From an uncultured Butyricicoccus sp. (GTDB taxonomy: Bacteria > Bacillota > Clostridia > Oscillospirales > Butyricicoccaceae), in NCBI GenBank assembly GCA_900547195.1, contig URFQ01000092.1:1-8715 (forward strand): DNA of 8,715 nucleotides, given 5' to 3'. Each line of letters opens with the position of its first letter. Position 1 is the first letter of the stretch. The notes beneath the pieces were generated by a model. The model was not told where the DNA came from, did not search any database, and saw nothing but the letters and a program-made list of their open reading frames with translations. Shown piece by piece: positions 1 to 5,701 of this stretch. The position numbers and the translations under genes were made by a program.

Positions 1-1
1 G

Positions 2-253
2 CTGGGCGCGACGGGCGACGTAACTTTCAATATCCAGCAGGAGCTTATGGGCGACGCCAAGAGCTTGATTGGCATTGTAGAAGGAGACGCCATTCCCAAG
101 CTGTTTATCCCGAAGCTTCTGGATTACCACAAAAAAGGGATGTTCCCGTTCGACAAACTCATAAAGTTTTATCCATTCGAGCAGATCAACGAAGCCTTTG
201 AGGATTCCGGCTCCGGGAAGTGCATCAAGGCTGTTTTACGGATGGACTCATGA
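2..253 (+). CDS. Zinc-type alcohol dehydrogenase, C-terminal 83 residues (partial)
   Basis: An open frame enters from the left edge and ends at TGA 251-253. The visible 83 residues resemble the end of medium-chain zinc-dependent alcohol dehydrogenases, most like the aryl-alcohol/benzyl-alcohol type. The frame has a short run ending in an EGD motif, then FIPKLLDYHKKGMFPFDKL, then the family's closing FYPFEQINEAFEDS-x-G-x-x-IKAVLR block. Enzymes of this family oxidise alcohols to aldehydes, or the reverse, with NAD(P) in the cytosol. The catalytic zinc residues and the Rossmann fold lie upstream of the window, so activity and substrate cannot be judged. An in-frame ATG at 47 is internal and not a start. 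The gene converges on the flavin reductase at 327-2321 and shares its terminator. The family call is fairly secure; the substrate class is inference. Confidence 0.8.
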   Translation: MGATGDVTFNIQQELMGDAKSLIGIVEGDAIPKLFIPKLLDYHKKGMFPFDKLIKFYPFEQINEAFEDSGSGKCIKAVLRMDS

Positions 254-294
254 GCGCCCCGGGCGATTCTCCTTTTATGCAGGAAAGATAATGC

Positions 295-320
295 AACGGC
301 CCGCTTTTCAGCGGGCCGTT
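295..320. terminator. Shared bidirectional terminator hairpin
   Basis: A perfect 10-bp stem (AACGGCCCGC at 295-304 with GCGGGCCGTT at 311-320) closes a six-base loop TTTTCA. It lies between two convergent stop codons, TGA at 251-253 on the plus strand and the complement of TTA at 327-329 on the minus strand. The T tract is short in both directions (ATTTTA after the plus-strand stem), so termination may be moderate. Position and stem quality support a shared intrinsic terminator. Confidence 0.8.
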
Positions 321-326
321 ACGATT

Positions 327-2321
327 TTATATACGCGCTGCGATGTCAAAGCCGGTTTTCGTTGCTTTCCGCACGGTCTCCACGCCGTCCGCGTCGCCGA
401 TCAGGTGCGTATGCAGCGGCATTTCCTGCAGCAGATCCGCGTATAGATCCTTAACGCTTCTCAGGCCAAACGCAGTTACGACCGTATCGCAGGGCAGAAC
501 GCTGGTTTCGCCCGCGCTGTTTTCAACCACGACGCCCTCATCGGTGATTTCCTTCACCTTGCTGCTGCCAATCTGGCGCACCTTGCCATGCCATACCTCA
601 TCAAAGAGGGCTTTCCTCGTAATGGAAAACATTGCTTGACAGAATTTCTCTTCCGGAATCATGTCCACAACCGTTACTTCCTTGCCCTCGCGGGAAAGTC
701 CGACAGAGCACTCGATACCGGACAGGCCCGCGCCACAAATTACGACCTTCCGCCCGATATCGGCGCGGCGGTTTTCCACATCACTGAGGCTCTTGACCTT
801 CGGATTGTCAATGCCGGGGATCGGCGGGACGAAATATTCGGAGCCGGTCGCCAAAATAATCTCATCGGGTTTTTCGGCCAAGATCATTTCCTTGGTCGCC
901 CTTGTGTTCAGGCGTATATCCGCGCCGCAGGATGTAGTCGTCCGCACCATCCAATCCGCATAATTGCGCATCAAGTCCTTAAAAGGTACCGCGCCCGCGT
1001 CATGCAGCATACCTCCCAAAGAAGAGGCCGCTTCAAACAGGACGACGTCATGCCCGCGCTTGCAGGCCGTTTGTGCCGCCTGCATACCCGCGGGGCCGCC
1101 GCCGACGATCACGACCTTTTTCTTCGCCCTCGCAGGCTCTACATCGCCTTCCGGATATTTAAATTCACGCCCTACAATCGGGTTTACCGCGCAGCGGACC
1201 GGGAGTCCGAAGAAAATACGTCCGCAGCCGTCCATGCAGCGCAGGCAGGGCCTTGTCTTGTCGGGTTCACCGTTGACCGCATTGAGAATCAGGTTTGGGT
1301 CGGCCATCAAGCTGCGGCACATACCGACCACATCGGCCTTTCCGGACGCGATGATTTCTTCCGCCTCTTCAACGCTCATGATGTTTCCCACAACGGAAAC
1401 GGGGATATCCAGCGCTTTTTTGACGACCTCGGCGTACTTCACATTCTGCTGGCGCTCCTGAAGGTACAGCGGAACCGAATATTTTACGCCCGGCTCCACA
1501 AATACGTTTCCACAGGAAATATGCGCCATGTCGATGTATTTCTGCGCTTCCTTCAAATACGCGATCGTATCCTCCAGCTTCAGGCAGCCCTTCCCGGATT
1601 CGCAGCCGCTGCCTGGTTCTCCGGTATCGGTCATTTCTTCGGCGGATACGCGCATTTCCAGCGGGAAATCAGGGCCGACCGCCTCGCGGATCGCGCGAAT
1701 AATCTCCAGCGGGAAGCGCATACGGTTCTCAAGGCTCCCGCCATATTCGTCGGTCCGGATATTGGAGGCCGGGCTGAGGAACTGTCCAAGCAGGTTGTTA
1801 TGTCCGCTGTGGATAAAAATGCAGTCAAAACCGGCGGTTTTGACACGCTTCGCGCATTCGGCAAAACGATTAACCACCCAATCCATATCATCCCTGTCCA
1901 TGACCTTGATATCCTGCATACGGCCGGGCGTGGGAAGATGGGAAGAGGAAAATGCCGGCTTGGTATTCATGGAAGGAACGCCGCCCTTTCCGGCGTGGGC
2001 CAGCTCGATGGAGAGTTTGGCGCCATACTCATGGGCGATCTCTGGCAGCAGGGAAAGGCTGGTTACATAGCGGTCATGCAGGACGTTCAGTTCGCCGTAG
2101 AAGCATACCGCCCGCTCCCAGTCGATCTGGGTATCGCCGATAATGACCTGGCCAACGCCTGACCGAGCCTGCATCCGGATAAACTCGCACATCTCCTCCG
2201 TGACCTCTCCCTGGGCATTCGATAGGCAGCAGACCATGGGTGTGAACTCAATCCGGTTTTTCAGCGTGACCTTTCGCAGCTGCAAAGGCTGAAATACATG
2301 CGGATACTGACAGATACTCAT
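327..2321 (-). CDS. NADH:flavin oxidoreductase, BaiCD/BaiH/2-enoate reductase type (FMN, 4Fe-4S, FAD)
   Basis: A 664-residue flavoprotein with the three-part layout of 2-enoate reductases, 2,4-dienoyl-CoA reductase (FadH) and the bile-acid reductases BaiCD/BaiH, which reduce activated C=C bonds with NAD(P)H in the cytosol. Residues 1-350 are an Old Yellow Enzyme TIM barrel (AHAGKGG near 109-114; RTDEYGGSLENRMRF at 189-203). A 4Fe-4S cluster motif follows: Cys359, 362, 366 and 377, spaced x2, x3, x10. Two Rossmann motifs follow, GGGPAG at 407-412 (FAD) and GAGLSG at 530-535 (NAD(P)H). The length matches the roughly 640-670 residues usual for the family. The start is fixed by AAAGGAGG about seven bases before the ATG. 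Two oddities: the block that usually reads HGYL is HNNL, putting Asn176 where the family has Tyr, and residues 231-249 form an extra Cys-containing loop. It is divergent from a LysR regulator, its likely controller. The substrate cannot be assigned; bile acid, enoate or dietary aromatic are all possible. Confidence 0.88.
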   Translation of the reverse strand: MSICQYPHVFQPLQLRKVTLKNRIEFTPMVCCLSNAQGEVTEEMCEFIRMQARSGVGQVIIGDTQIDWERAVCFYGELNVLHDRYVTSLSLLPEIAHEYGAKLSIELAHAGKGGVPSMNTKPAFSSSHLPTPGRMQDIKVMDRDDMDWVVNRFAECAKRVKTAGFDCIFIHSGHNNLLGQFLSPASNIRTDEYGGSLENRMRFPLEIIRAIREAVGPDFPLEMRVSAEEMTDTGEPGSGCESGKGCLKLEDTIAYLKEAQKYIDMAHISCGNVFVEPGVKYSVPLYLQERQQNVKYAEVVKKALDIPVSVVGNIMSVEEAEEIIASGKADVVGMCRSLMADPNLILNAVNGEPDKTRPCLRCMDGCGRIFFGLPVRCAVNPIVGREFKYPEGDVEPARAKKKVVIVGGGPAGMQAAQTACKRGHDVVLFEAASSLGGMLHDAGAVPFKDLMRNYADWMVRTTTSCGADIRLNTRATKEMILAEKPDEIILATGSEYFVPPIPGIDNPKVKSLSDVENRRADIGRKVVICGAGLSGIECSVGLSREGKEVTVVDMIPEEKFCQAMFSITRKALFDEVWHGKVRQIGSSKVKEITDEGVVVENSAGETSVLPCDTVVTAFGLRSVKDLYADLLQEMPLHTHLIGDADGVETVRKATKTGFDIAARI

Positions 2322-2384
2322 TTTTTTCCTCCTTTTTATAACAACATGGTTTTTTGGACATCGTGCGGTTTACACCACAGATAT

Positions 2385-2414
2385 ATTATATAATGCATAA
2401 ATATTCTTTGTAAA
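2385..2414 (-). promoter_or_regulatory. Promoter of the flavin oxidoreductase gene
   Basis: On the minus strand, TTTACA (2414-2409) and TATAAT (2390-2385) are separated by 18 bases. This gives a predicted start near 2378 and a leader of about 57 bases to the ATG at 2321. The perfect -10 box and the A+T-rich spacer make this the best promoter in the divergent intergenic region. The palindrome at 2426-2439 lies just upstream of the -35 box, as expected for LysR-type activation. Confidence 0.65.
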
Positions 2415-2425
2415 ACAAACGTTTT

Positions 2426-2439
2426 TTGTATAGATACAA
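2426..2439. promoter_or_regulatory. Putative LysR-type regulator binding box
   Basis: A perfect palindrome, TTGTAT-AG-ATACAA, sits between the two divergent promoters and contains a T-N11-A core (T2427 to A2439). LysR regulators typically bind such a box near position -65 of the target promoter. This box is centred about 55 bases upstream of the predicted reductase start and also upstream of lysR itself. The palindrome is seen directly. That this LysR protein binds it is inference. Confidence 0.55.
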
Positions 2440-2450
2440 CAGTGCCTTGT

Positions 2451-2480
2451 TTGACAGCGATTATACCTGCGCCGTCTACA
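2451..2480 (+). promoter_or_regulatory. Possible promoter of the lysR gene
   Basis: A perfect -35 box TTGACA (2451-2456) is followed 18 bases later by a poor -10 candidate TCTACA (2475-2480). The -35 match is strong but the -10 matches only three of six bases. The promoter may therefore be weak or the true -10 elsewhere; TATACC at 2462-2467 is the alternative but lacks a well-placed -35. Confidence 0.35.
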
Positions 2481-2519
2481 GCGAAAATCCATCCAGCCCT
2501 TACAGAAAGGAGCGTTCCT

Positions 2520-3446
2520 TTGGACACAAAGTATATTCGGTATTTTTTACAAGTTTGTGACGACCACAGTTTTTCCAAGGCCGCACAAAATTTATTTCTG
2601 ACTCAGCAGGGCCTAAGCGCGGTAATCCAGCGTTTGGAGAATGAGCTGGGCGTCCCTTTGTTCGAAAGGAGCACGTCCGGGGTGGCGCTGACCCCTTATG
2701 GCTCTTATGTCCGCAGCCAGTGGAAGCATATCATGGAGATACAGGACGCCACAATGTCTACGCTAAACTCCATGCGCAGCGGATACAAAACGGTTATAAA
2801 AGTGGCGGTTTCCTTTGGCGTGATCAGTTCGCTTCCGCCGCAGTATTTAGACACGTTTGAACGGCTTTATCCGCAGATCCATTTGCAGCTTGCCGAATAT
2901 ACCGATCAGGAATGCGAAGAAGCGCTGCTTCAGGGCCATGCGGACGTGGGGTTTAATATTTTTCCCGTCGACGAAAGTATTTTTTCCATACATCCCGTCG
3001 TCCAGGATTACATGTGCATCCTCGCACACGAAAGCAATCCCCTCTCCCAATTGGATAGGGTCAGTTTTAAAGACTTGCGCGACGCAAAATTACTGCTACT
3101 GAACAATAAGTTCAAGCTGCGGCACATTTTTGACAAAAAGTGCACAGCTGCGGGCTTTGAGCCGCAAATCGCGCTGGAAACCATGGAGCTTATCCTGATC
3201 CACAACTTCAGCCGCATGAACAAAGGCATAGGCGTAAGCGTATATTTTATTGGAAACGATCTGGCGAATGTGAAAGCGATCCCCTTTGACACTCCGGACT
3301 GTCATTGGAAAGTATGCGCCTGCCTGAAAAAAGGCAGAGCGGCCAGCCCTGCCGTATCCGCGTTCTGGAATTATGTTCTGGAGCAGCCGTGTTGGCTTCC
3401 TTCCAAAAGTTTGCGTGATTCCTCATATCATAGACGCCAGAAATGA
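2520..3446 (+). CDS. LysR-family transcriptional regulator
   Basis: A 308-residue LysR-type regulator, the usual length for the family. The N-terminal winged helix-turn-helix is clear at residues 5-60: YIRYFLQV, then SFSKAAQNLFLTQQGLS, then IQRLENELGVPLFER, and a TPYG turn. The rest is the effector-binding (periplasmic-binding-protein-like) domain, beginning near residue 90 at IKVAVSFGV. The start is taken as TTG 2520-2522 because GAAAGGAG (2505-2512) lies seven bases upstream and the protein then begins MDTKYIRYF, as LysR proteins normally do. The in-frame ATG at 2442 would add 26 residues before the DNA-binding domain and has no ribosome binding site. The gene is divergent from the flavin reductase, and its probable box lies between them, so it most likely controls that reductase in response to a substrate-related ligand (inference). 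Confidence 0.92.
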   Translation: MDTKYIRYFLQVCDDHSFSKAAQNLFLTQQGLSAVIQRLENELGVPLFERSTSGVALTPYGSYVRSQWKHIMEIQDATMSTLNSMRSGYKTVIKVAVSFGVISSLPPQYLDTFERLYPQIHLQLAEYTDQECEEALLQGHADVGFNIFPVDESIFSIHPVVQDYMCILAHESNPLSQLDRVSFKDLRDAKLLLLNNKFKLRHIFDKKCTAAGFEPQIALETMELILIHNFSRMNKGIGVSVYFIGNDLANVKAIPFDTPDCHWKVCACLKKGRAASPAVSAFWNYVLEQPCWLPSKSLRDSSYHRRQK

Positions 3447-3497
3447 CTTCCATCTTGCATCCATTTTAAAAATTCAAGATACGGCGTTTTGTTAAAG

Positions 3498-3536
3498 AAA
3501 AAAACCGTCAAATGCTATCAAGCATCTGCCGGTTTT
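3498..3536. terminator. Bidirectional terminator hairpin after lysR
   Basis: A 12-bp stem (3505-3516 with 3521-3532) has one mismatch and one G-T wobble around the loop ATCA. Seven A's (3498-3504) lie before it and TTTT after it, so it can stop transcription both ways, with the stronger T tract for minus-strand transcripts. It lies 58 bases after the lysR stop and 25 bases after the stop of the minus-strand open frame at 3558. Confidence 0.65.
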
Positions 3537-3557
3537 GGAGACTCAAATTATTTGGAA

Positions 3558-3743
3558 TTATCTCAGTGCCTCTACAATGATTGCCTTTTTTCCGGCAGGC
3601 CCTGCGGCGCCTTCGAATGCCCAGACTTGGACAGGTTGTAGTTCCTGCCGAAATTTCGTCAAAATCGGCGCATATTGCCGCCCTGCTCCATGGCTTTCAA
3701 CATGATCTGCGTCAGCGCTGTTCTTTTGCCACGCAACGGACAA
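3558..3743 (-). other. Unrecognised short open frame, possible gene relic
   Basis: This covers most of the gene-poor stretch 3447-3829. A 61-codon minus-strand frame runs from a TTG at 3743 to TAA at 3558-3560, and its stop lies 25 bases before a hairpin with a good minus-strand T tract. Its C-terminal part (FRQELQPVQVWAFEG, then GKKAIIVEAL) has a protein-like composition, but I do not recognise a family. There is no convincing ribosome binding site before the TTG. A second minus-strand frame, with one internal TGA, also reads plausibly (LTQIMLKAMEQGG). This suggests a decayed 3' end of some gene rather than an intact one. The position beside a tRNA gene would fit a remnant of an integrated element, but no integrase motif is visible. 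Confidence 0.2.
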
Positions 3744-3756
3744 ATAACGGACAAAA
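3735..3756. repeat. 11-bp tandem direct repeat
   Basis: Two adjacent copies of AACGGACAAA plus one base (3735-3745 ending in T, 3746-3756 ending in A) lie about 75 bases from the 3' end of the tRNA-Thr gene. Short direct repeats of this kind can be integrase arm sites or replication/partition iterons, but two copies are too few to decide. Confidence 0.5.
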
Positions 3757-3780
3757 TGATTTTATCGATTTAAATCATGC

Positions 3781-3827
3781 ATAAAAAATATCAAAACCCG
3801 CTCATTCTTTACGAAAAAGCGGGTTTT
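3781..3827 (-). terminator. Terminator of the tRNA-Thr gene
   Basis: On the minus strand, a perfect 10-bp stem (AAAACCCGCT, complementary to AGCGGGTTTT; arms 3793-3802 and 3818-3827) follows the tRNA CCA end by two bases. The T-rich stretch TTTTGATATTTTTT comes after it. The 15-base loop is larger than usual. Confidence 0.7.
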
Positions 3828-3829
3828 CT

Positions 3830-3905
3830 TGGAGCTTGTGGCCGGACTCGAACCGGCGACCTGCGCATTACGAATGCGCTGCTCTACCAACTGAGCCACA
3901 CAAGC
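3830..3905 (-). tRNA. tRNA-Thr, anticodon CGT
   Basis: A complete 76-base tRNA on the minus strand, reading ACG codons. The acceptor stem GCTTGTG/CACAAGC pairs fully, followed by discriminator T and an encoded CCA (3830-3832). The D arm is GCTC-AGTTGGTA-GAGC. The anticodon stem GCGCA/TGCGC holds the loop TTCGTAA with anticodon CGT at 3872-3870. The T arm is GCCGG-TTCGAGT-CCGGC. The gene has its own promoter (3943-3971) and terminator (3781-3827), so it is a single-gene unit divergent from rpsF. Confidence 0.97.
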
Positions 3906-3942
3906 ATTCTCTCAACTCACCAAACCGGTGGCTAACACTAGT

Positions 3943-3971
3943 ATTCTATCATACCTCTTCTGGTTCGTCAA
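3943..3971 (-). promoter_or_regulatory. Promoter of tRNA-Thr
   Basis: On the minus strand, TTGACG (3971-3966) and TAGAAT (3948-3943) are separated by 17 bases. The start would be near 3936, about 30 bases before the mature tRNA 5' end at 3905, a normal tRNA leader length. Confidence 0.65.
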
Positions 3972-4003
3972 TCAAATTTTTAAAAAAATATTTGTAATTT
4001 GGC

Positions 4004-4031
4004 TTGACTTTTTTTCCGGAGTCTATATAAT
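4004..4031 (+). promoter_or_regulatory. Promoter of the rpsF-ssb-rpsR operon
   Basis: TTGACT (4004-4009) and TATAAT (4026-4031) are separated by 16 bases, with A+T-rich sequence upstream (TTTTTAAAAAAATATTTG, about 3977-3994) that could serve as an UP element. Such a strong promoter fits a ribosomal protein operon. The predicted start near 4038 gives a leader of about 57 bases. Confidence 0.8.
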
Positions 4032-4046
4032 AAATAAAGTATCCTT

Positions 4047-4068
4047 GCTCACATCAACAGATGTGGGC
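4047..4068 (+). promoter_or_regulatory. Leader hairpin before rpsF
   Basis: A nine-pair stem (GCTCACATC with GATGTGGGC, one T-G wobble) closes the loop AACA in the rpsF 5' leader, 13 bases upstream of the AAAAGGAGG ribosome binding site. Many bacteria control this operon by binding of the S6:S18 complex to an rpsF leader RNA. That known motif carries a CCG signature, which I do not see in this hairpin. The hairpin is clear; a role in autoregulation is only a possibility. Confidence 0.45.
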
Positions 4069-4094
4069 CTTAAAGTCCAAAAGGAGGTGCTAAA

Positions 4095-4388
4095 ATGGCA
4101 AAGGTTACTGGCAAGTACGAGACTCTCTTTATTGTCAACCCCACCCTCGGTGAGGAAGATGCTGCCGCAGTTGCGGACAAGTTCAAGGCTCTCGTTGAGA
4201 CGAACGGTACCGTTGACAAGGTTGAGGATTGGGGCAAGCGTCGTCTGGCGTATCCGATCAACGACCTGACCGAGGGCTACTACACCCTGGTTCAGTTCAC
4301 GTCTGTTCCGTCTTTCCCGGCTGAGCTTGATCGCGTGTTCAAGATCACTGACGGCATCATGCGTTCCATTATCGTCACCCTCGACTAA
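4095..4388 (+). CDS. rpsF: 30S ribosomal protein S6
   Basis: A 97-residue protein matching bacterial S6 along its whole length: the opening YETLFIVNPTLGEED, the middle WGKRRLAYPINDLTEGYY, and the end DRVFKITDGIMRSIIVTLD. S6 binds S18 and 16S rRNA in the platform of the small subunit. The start at ATG 4095 is set by GGAGGTG seven bases upstream. The long acidic C-terminal tail seen in some species, such as E. coli, is absent, as in many Firmicutes. It is first in the rpsF-ssb-rpsR operon, the usual order in Firmicutes, with 15 bases before ssb. Confidence 0.98.
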   Translation: MAKVTGKYETLFIVNPTLGEEDAAAVADKFKALVETNGTVDKVEDWGKRRLAYPINDLTEGYYTLVQFTSVPSFPAELDRVFKITDGIMRSIIVTLD

Positions 4389-4403
4389 GGCTGGTGAAAT
4401 GAA

Positions 4404-4892
4404 ATGCTGAACAAAGCAATTCTGATGGGCCGCCTCACCCGCGACCCGGAACTGCGCCATACCCAGAGCAACATGGCCGTTGCATCCTTTTCCCTCGCGA
4501 TTGACCGCGACCGGAAAGGCCCGAACGGCGAACGCCAGACCGACTTCATCGACTGTGTCGCATGGGGCCGTCAGGCGGAGTTTGTAAGCCAGTGGTTTAC
4601 AAAGGGCATGCTTGCCATTGTGGTTGGCCGTATCCAGTCCCGAAATTGGGAAGACAGAAATGGGAACAAACGCGTATCCATTGAAATTAACGTCGATGAG
4701 GTTTCCTTTGGGGAGACCAAGAAGTCGCGTGAGCAGAACGGCGGTTTCGCCGGCGGCTATGACAATGGTTCGCAGATCCGTCCCGAGGGGAACAACTACG
4801 GCTCTCCGGCGCCTGCACCGAGCTTCGACCTTCCGGTTGGGGATTCGGATTTTGCAGAGCTGGGCGATGACGACGGCGACGTGCCGTTCTGA
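4404..4892 (+). CDS. ssb: Single-stranded DNA-binding protein
   Basis: A 162-residue SSB. Residues 1-105 form the OB fold, with the typical opening LNKAILMGRLTRDPELRHT, the block DFIDCVAWGRQAEFV, and VVGRIQSRNWEDRNGNKR. A flexible Gly/Asn/Pro-rich linker follows. The acidic tail ends DDDGDVPF, the peptide that recruits replication and repair partners. SSB coats single-stranded DNA at forks and during repair. The ribosome binding site is modest (GGTGA, six bases before the ATG), so translation probably depends partly on flow from rpsF. An overlapping ATG at 4399 is out of frame. Its place between rpsF and rpsR marks it as the housekeeping copy rather than a phage or plasmid SSB. Confidence 0.97.
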   Translation: MLNKAILMGRLTRDPELRHTQSNMAVASFSLAIDRDRKGPNGERQTDFIDCVAWGRQAEFVSQWFTKGMLAIVVGRIQSRNWEDRNGNKRVSIEINVDEVSFGETKKSREQNGGFAGGYDNGSQIRPEGNNYGSPAPAPSFDLPVGDSDFAELGDDDGDVPF

Positions 4893-4957
4893 TTTTCCGT
4901 AGGATCTCCCGAACCCGGTGCGTTGCACCGTATATTCTATAAAGGAGGTACTTGGCA

Positions 4958-5221
4958 ATGGAAGAGACCAAAAAGGAATTTACTCCCCGCCCGGACCGTC
5001 AGCGCGGCGGCCGTCGCCGCAGAAAGGTTTGCACCTTCTGCGTTGACAAGGTGGAGTGCATTGATTATAAGGACGTAGCAAAGCTGAAGCGTTACATGTC
5101 CGAGCGCGGCAAGATCCTGCCCCGCCGCATGACCGGTACTTGCGCAAAGCATCAGCGTCAGCTGACCGAGGCGATCAAGCGCGCGCGTCACGTTGCTCTG
5201 CTGCCGTTCACCGCGGAATAA
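4958..5221 (+). CDS. rpsR: 30S ribosomal protein S18 (cysteine-containing, zinc type)
   Basis: An 87-residue S18, partner of S6 in the small subunit platform. A basic N-terminal tail (RGGRRRRK) leads to CTFC, then YKDVAKLKRYMSERGKILP, RRMTGTCAKHQRQL and the ending RARHVALLPF. Cys25, Cys28, Cys62 and His65 form a CxxC...CxxH pattern, the zinc-binding form of S18; many bacteria carry cysteine-free versions used under zinc shortage. The start is ATG 4958: GGAGG at 4944-4948 is nine bases upstream, whereas the in-frame TTG at 4952 would be only three bases from it. It is the last gene of the operon, 65 bases after ssb, and is followed by a strong terminator. Confidence 0.97.
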   Translation: MEETKKEFTPRPDRQRGGRRRRKVCTFCVDKVECIDYKDVAKLKRYMSERGKILPRRMTGTCAKHQRQLTEAIKRARHVALLPFTAE

Positions 5222-5240
5222 GAGCGATTTTTCAGTATGC

Positions 5241-5274
5241 AAAGGGCTGTCCCATTTGGGGCAGCCCTTTTTTT
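5241..5274 (+). terminator. Terminator of the rpsF-ssb-rpsR operon
   Basis: A 13-pair stem (AAAGGGCTGTCCC at 5241-5253 with GGGGCAGCCCTTT at 5258-5270, one T-G wobble) closes loop ATTT and runs into seven T's (5268-5274). It lies 19 bases after the rpsR stop. It is a classic intrinsic terminator. Confidence 0.93.
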
Positions 5275-5316
5275 GCCTGCGCCGGAGGATTGGCGCGGGC
5301 ACATATTTGTGGGGTT

Positions 5317-5357
5317 CCAAAGAAGGAGAGGAACCCATGTTTCCTCTCCTTCTTTGG
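5317..5357. repeat. Perfect 17-bp inverted repeat
   Basis: CCAAAGAAGGAGAGGAA (5317-5333) and its exact complement (5341-5357) flank a seven-base loop CCCATGT. No T tract follows, so it is not an ordinary terminator. The left arm contains AGAAGGAG and the loop contains ATG at 5337, which opens a 55-codon frame ending at 5502-5504. The hairpin would hide that start signal. I recognise no protein in the frame, so a non-coding structured repeat is more likely than a gene. Confidence 0.75.
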
Positions 5358-5389
5358 GAATCATCCTTTCCTCCTTGGCATAGGCTCAC

Positions 5390-5460
5390 GCATTTTTCAA
5401 AAGAAAAATGCTACCCCGCCATCCAGAGGGCGCAAAGTTACGGAAAAATAGTTTTTCCGT
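5390..5460. repeat. Two further perfect inverted repeats in the same spacer
   Basis: GCATTTTTC (5390-5398) pairs with GAAAAATGC (5403-5411) around AAAA. ACGGAAAAA (5440-5448) pairs with TTTTTCCGT (5452-5460) around TAG. With the 17-bp hairpin 33 bases upstream, they form a run of three hairpins within about 145 bases. This looks like a composite palindromic element (REP- or MITE-like) or a structured RNA. Whether other copies exist in the genome cannot be seen here. Confidence 0.55.
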
Positions 5461-5666
5461 TTGGGGAAGCAGCCGTGCGCAAAAGCTGCTGCGAGCCGCT
5501 ATGAGCAGGGTGATGCTTGGGGGCACGAGCGGGATGGTATGCGCATGTGCAGCTTTTGGCCGCCGTGCTGGGGCGTGCCTGCCCTTGGCTCCGCCCAGCA
5601 GCAGCACGTGCCGGTTGATCATATTGCCTGTCCCTGTTTTCAGAAGAAAAGCAACATGTTCGGTTG
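5461..5666. other. Gene-free spacer before the yjdF promoter
   Basis: Open frames cross this stretch on both strands, but none has a ribosome binding site with recognisable protein sequence. The minus-strand frame ending at 5386 reads through the palindromes below 5460, which argues against coding. Short inverted repeats are present (AGCAGC/GCTGCT around 5468-5490). I see no gene. Confidence 0.4.
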
Positions 5667-5695
5667 TTGCGGGATATTTCAATCCATGATATACT
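5667..5695 (+). promoter_or_regulatory. Promoter of yjdF
   Basis: TTGCGG (5667-5672) and TATACT (5690-5695) are separated by 17 bases. The predicted start near 5702 coincides with the first base of the outer riboswitch helix, which supports both calls. Confidence 0.65.
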
Positions 5696-5701
5696 GAAAT
5701 T

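Noticed and set aside
588..2162. 524-codon plus-strand open frame
   Set aside because: It lies antisense to the flavin reductase, whose protein sequence is unmistakable; its translation has no recognisable family features and no ribosome binding site.
2442..2519. Upstream ATG extending the LysR protein by 26 residues
   Set aside because: No ribosome binding site before it, the extension is unlike LysR N-termini, and the TTG at 2520 has GAAAGGAG at ideal spacing.
4952..4957. TTG start for rpsR, two residues upstream
   Set aside because: Only three bases from GGAGG; the ATG at 4958 has normal spacing.
4023..4958. 311-codon minus-strand open frame
   Set aside because: It is the shadow of rpsF and ssb, both certain from their proteins.
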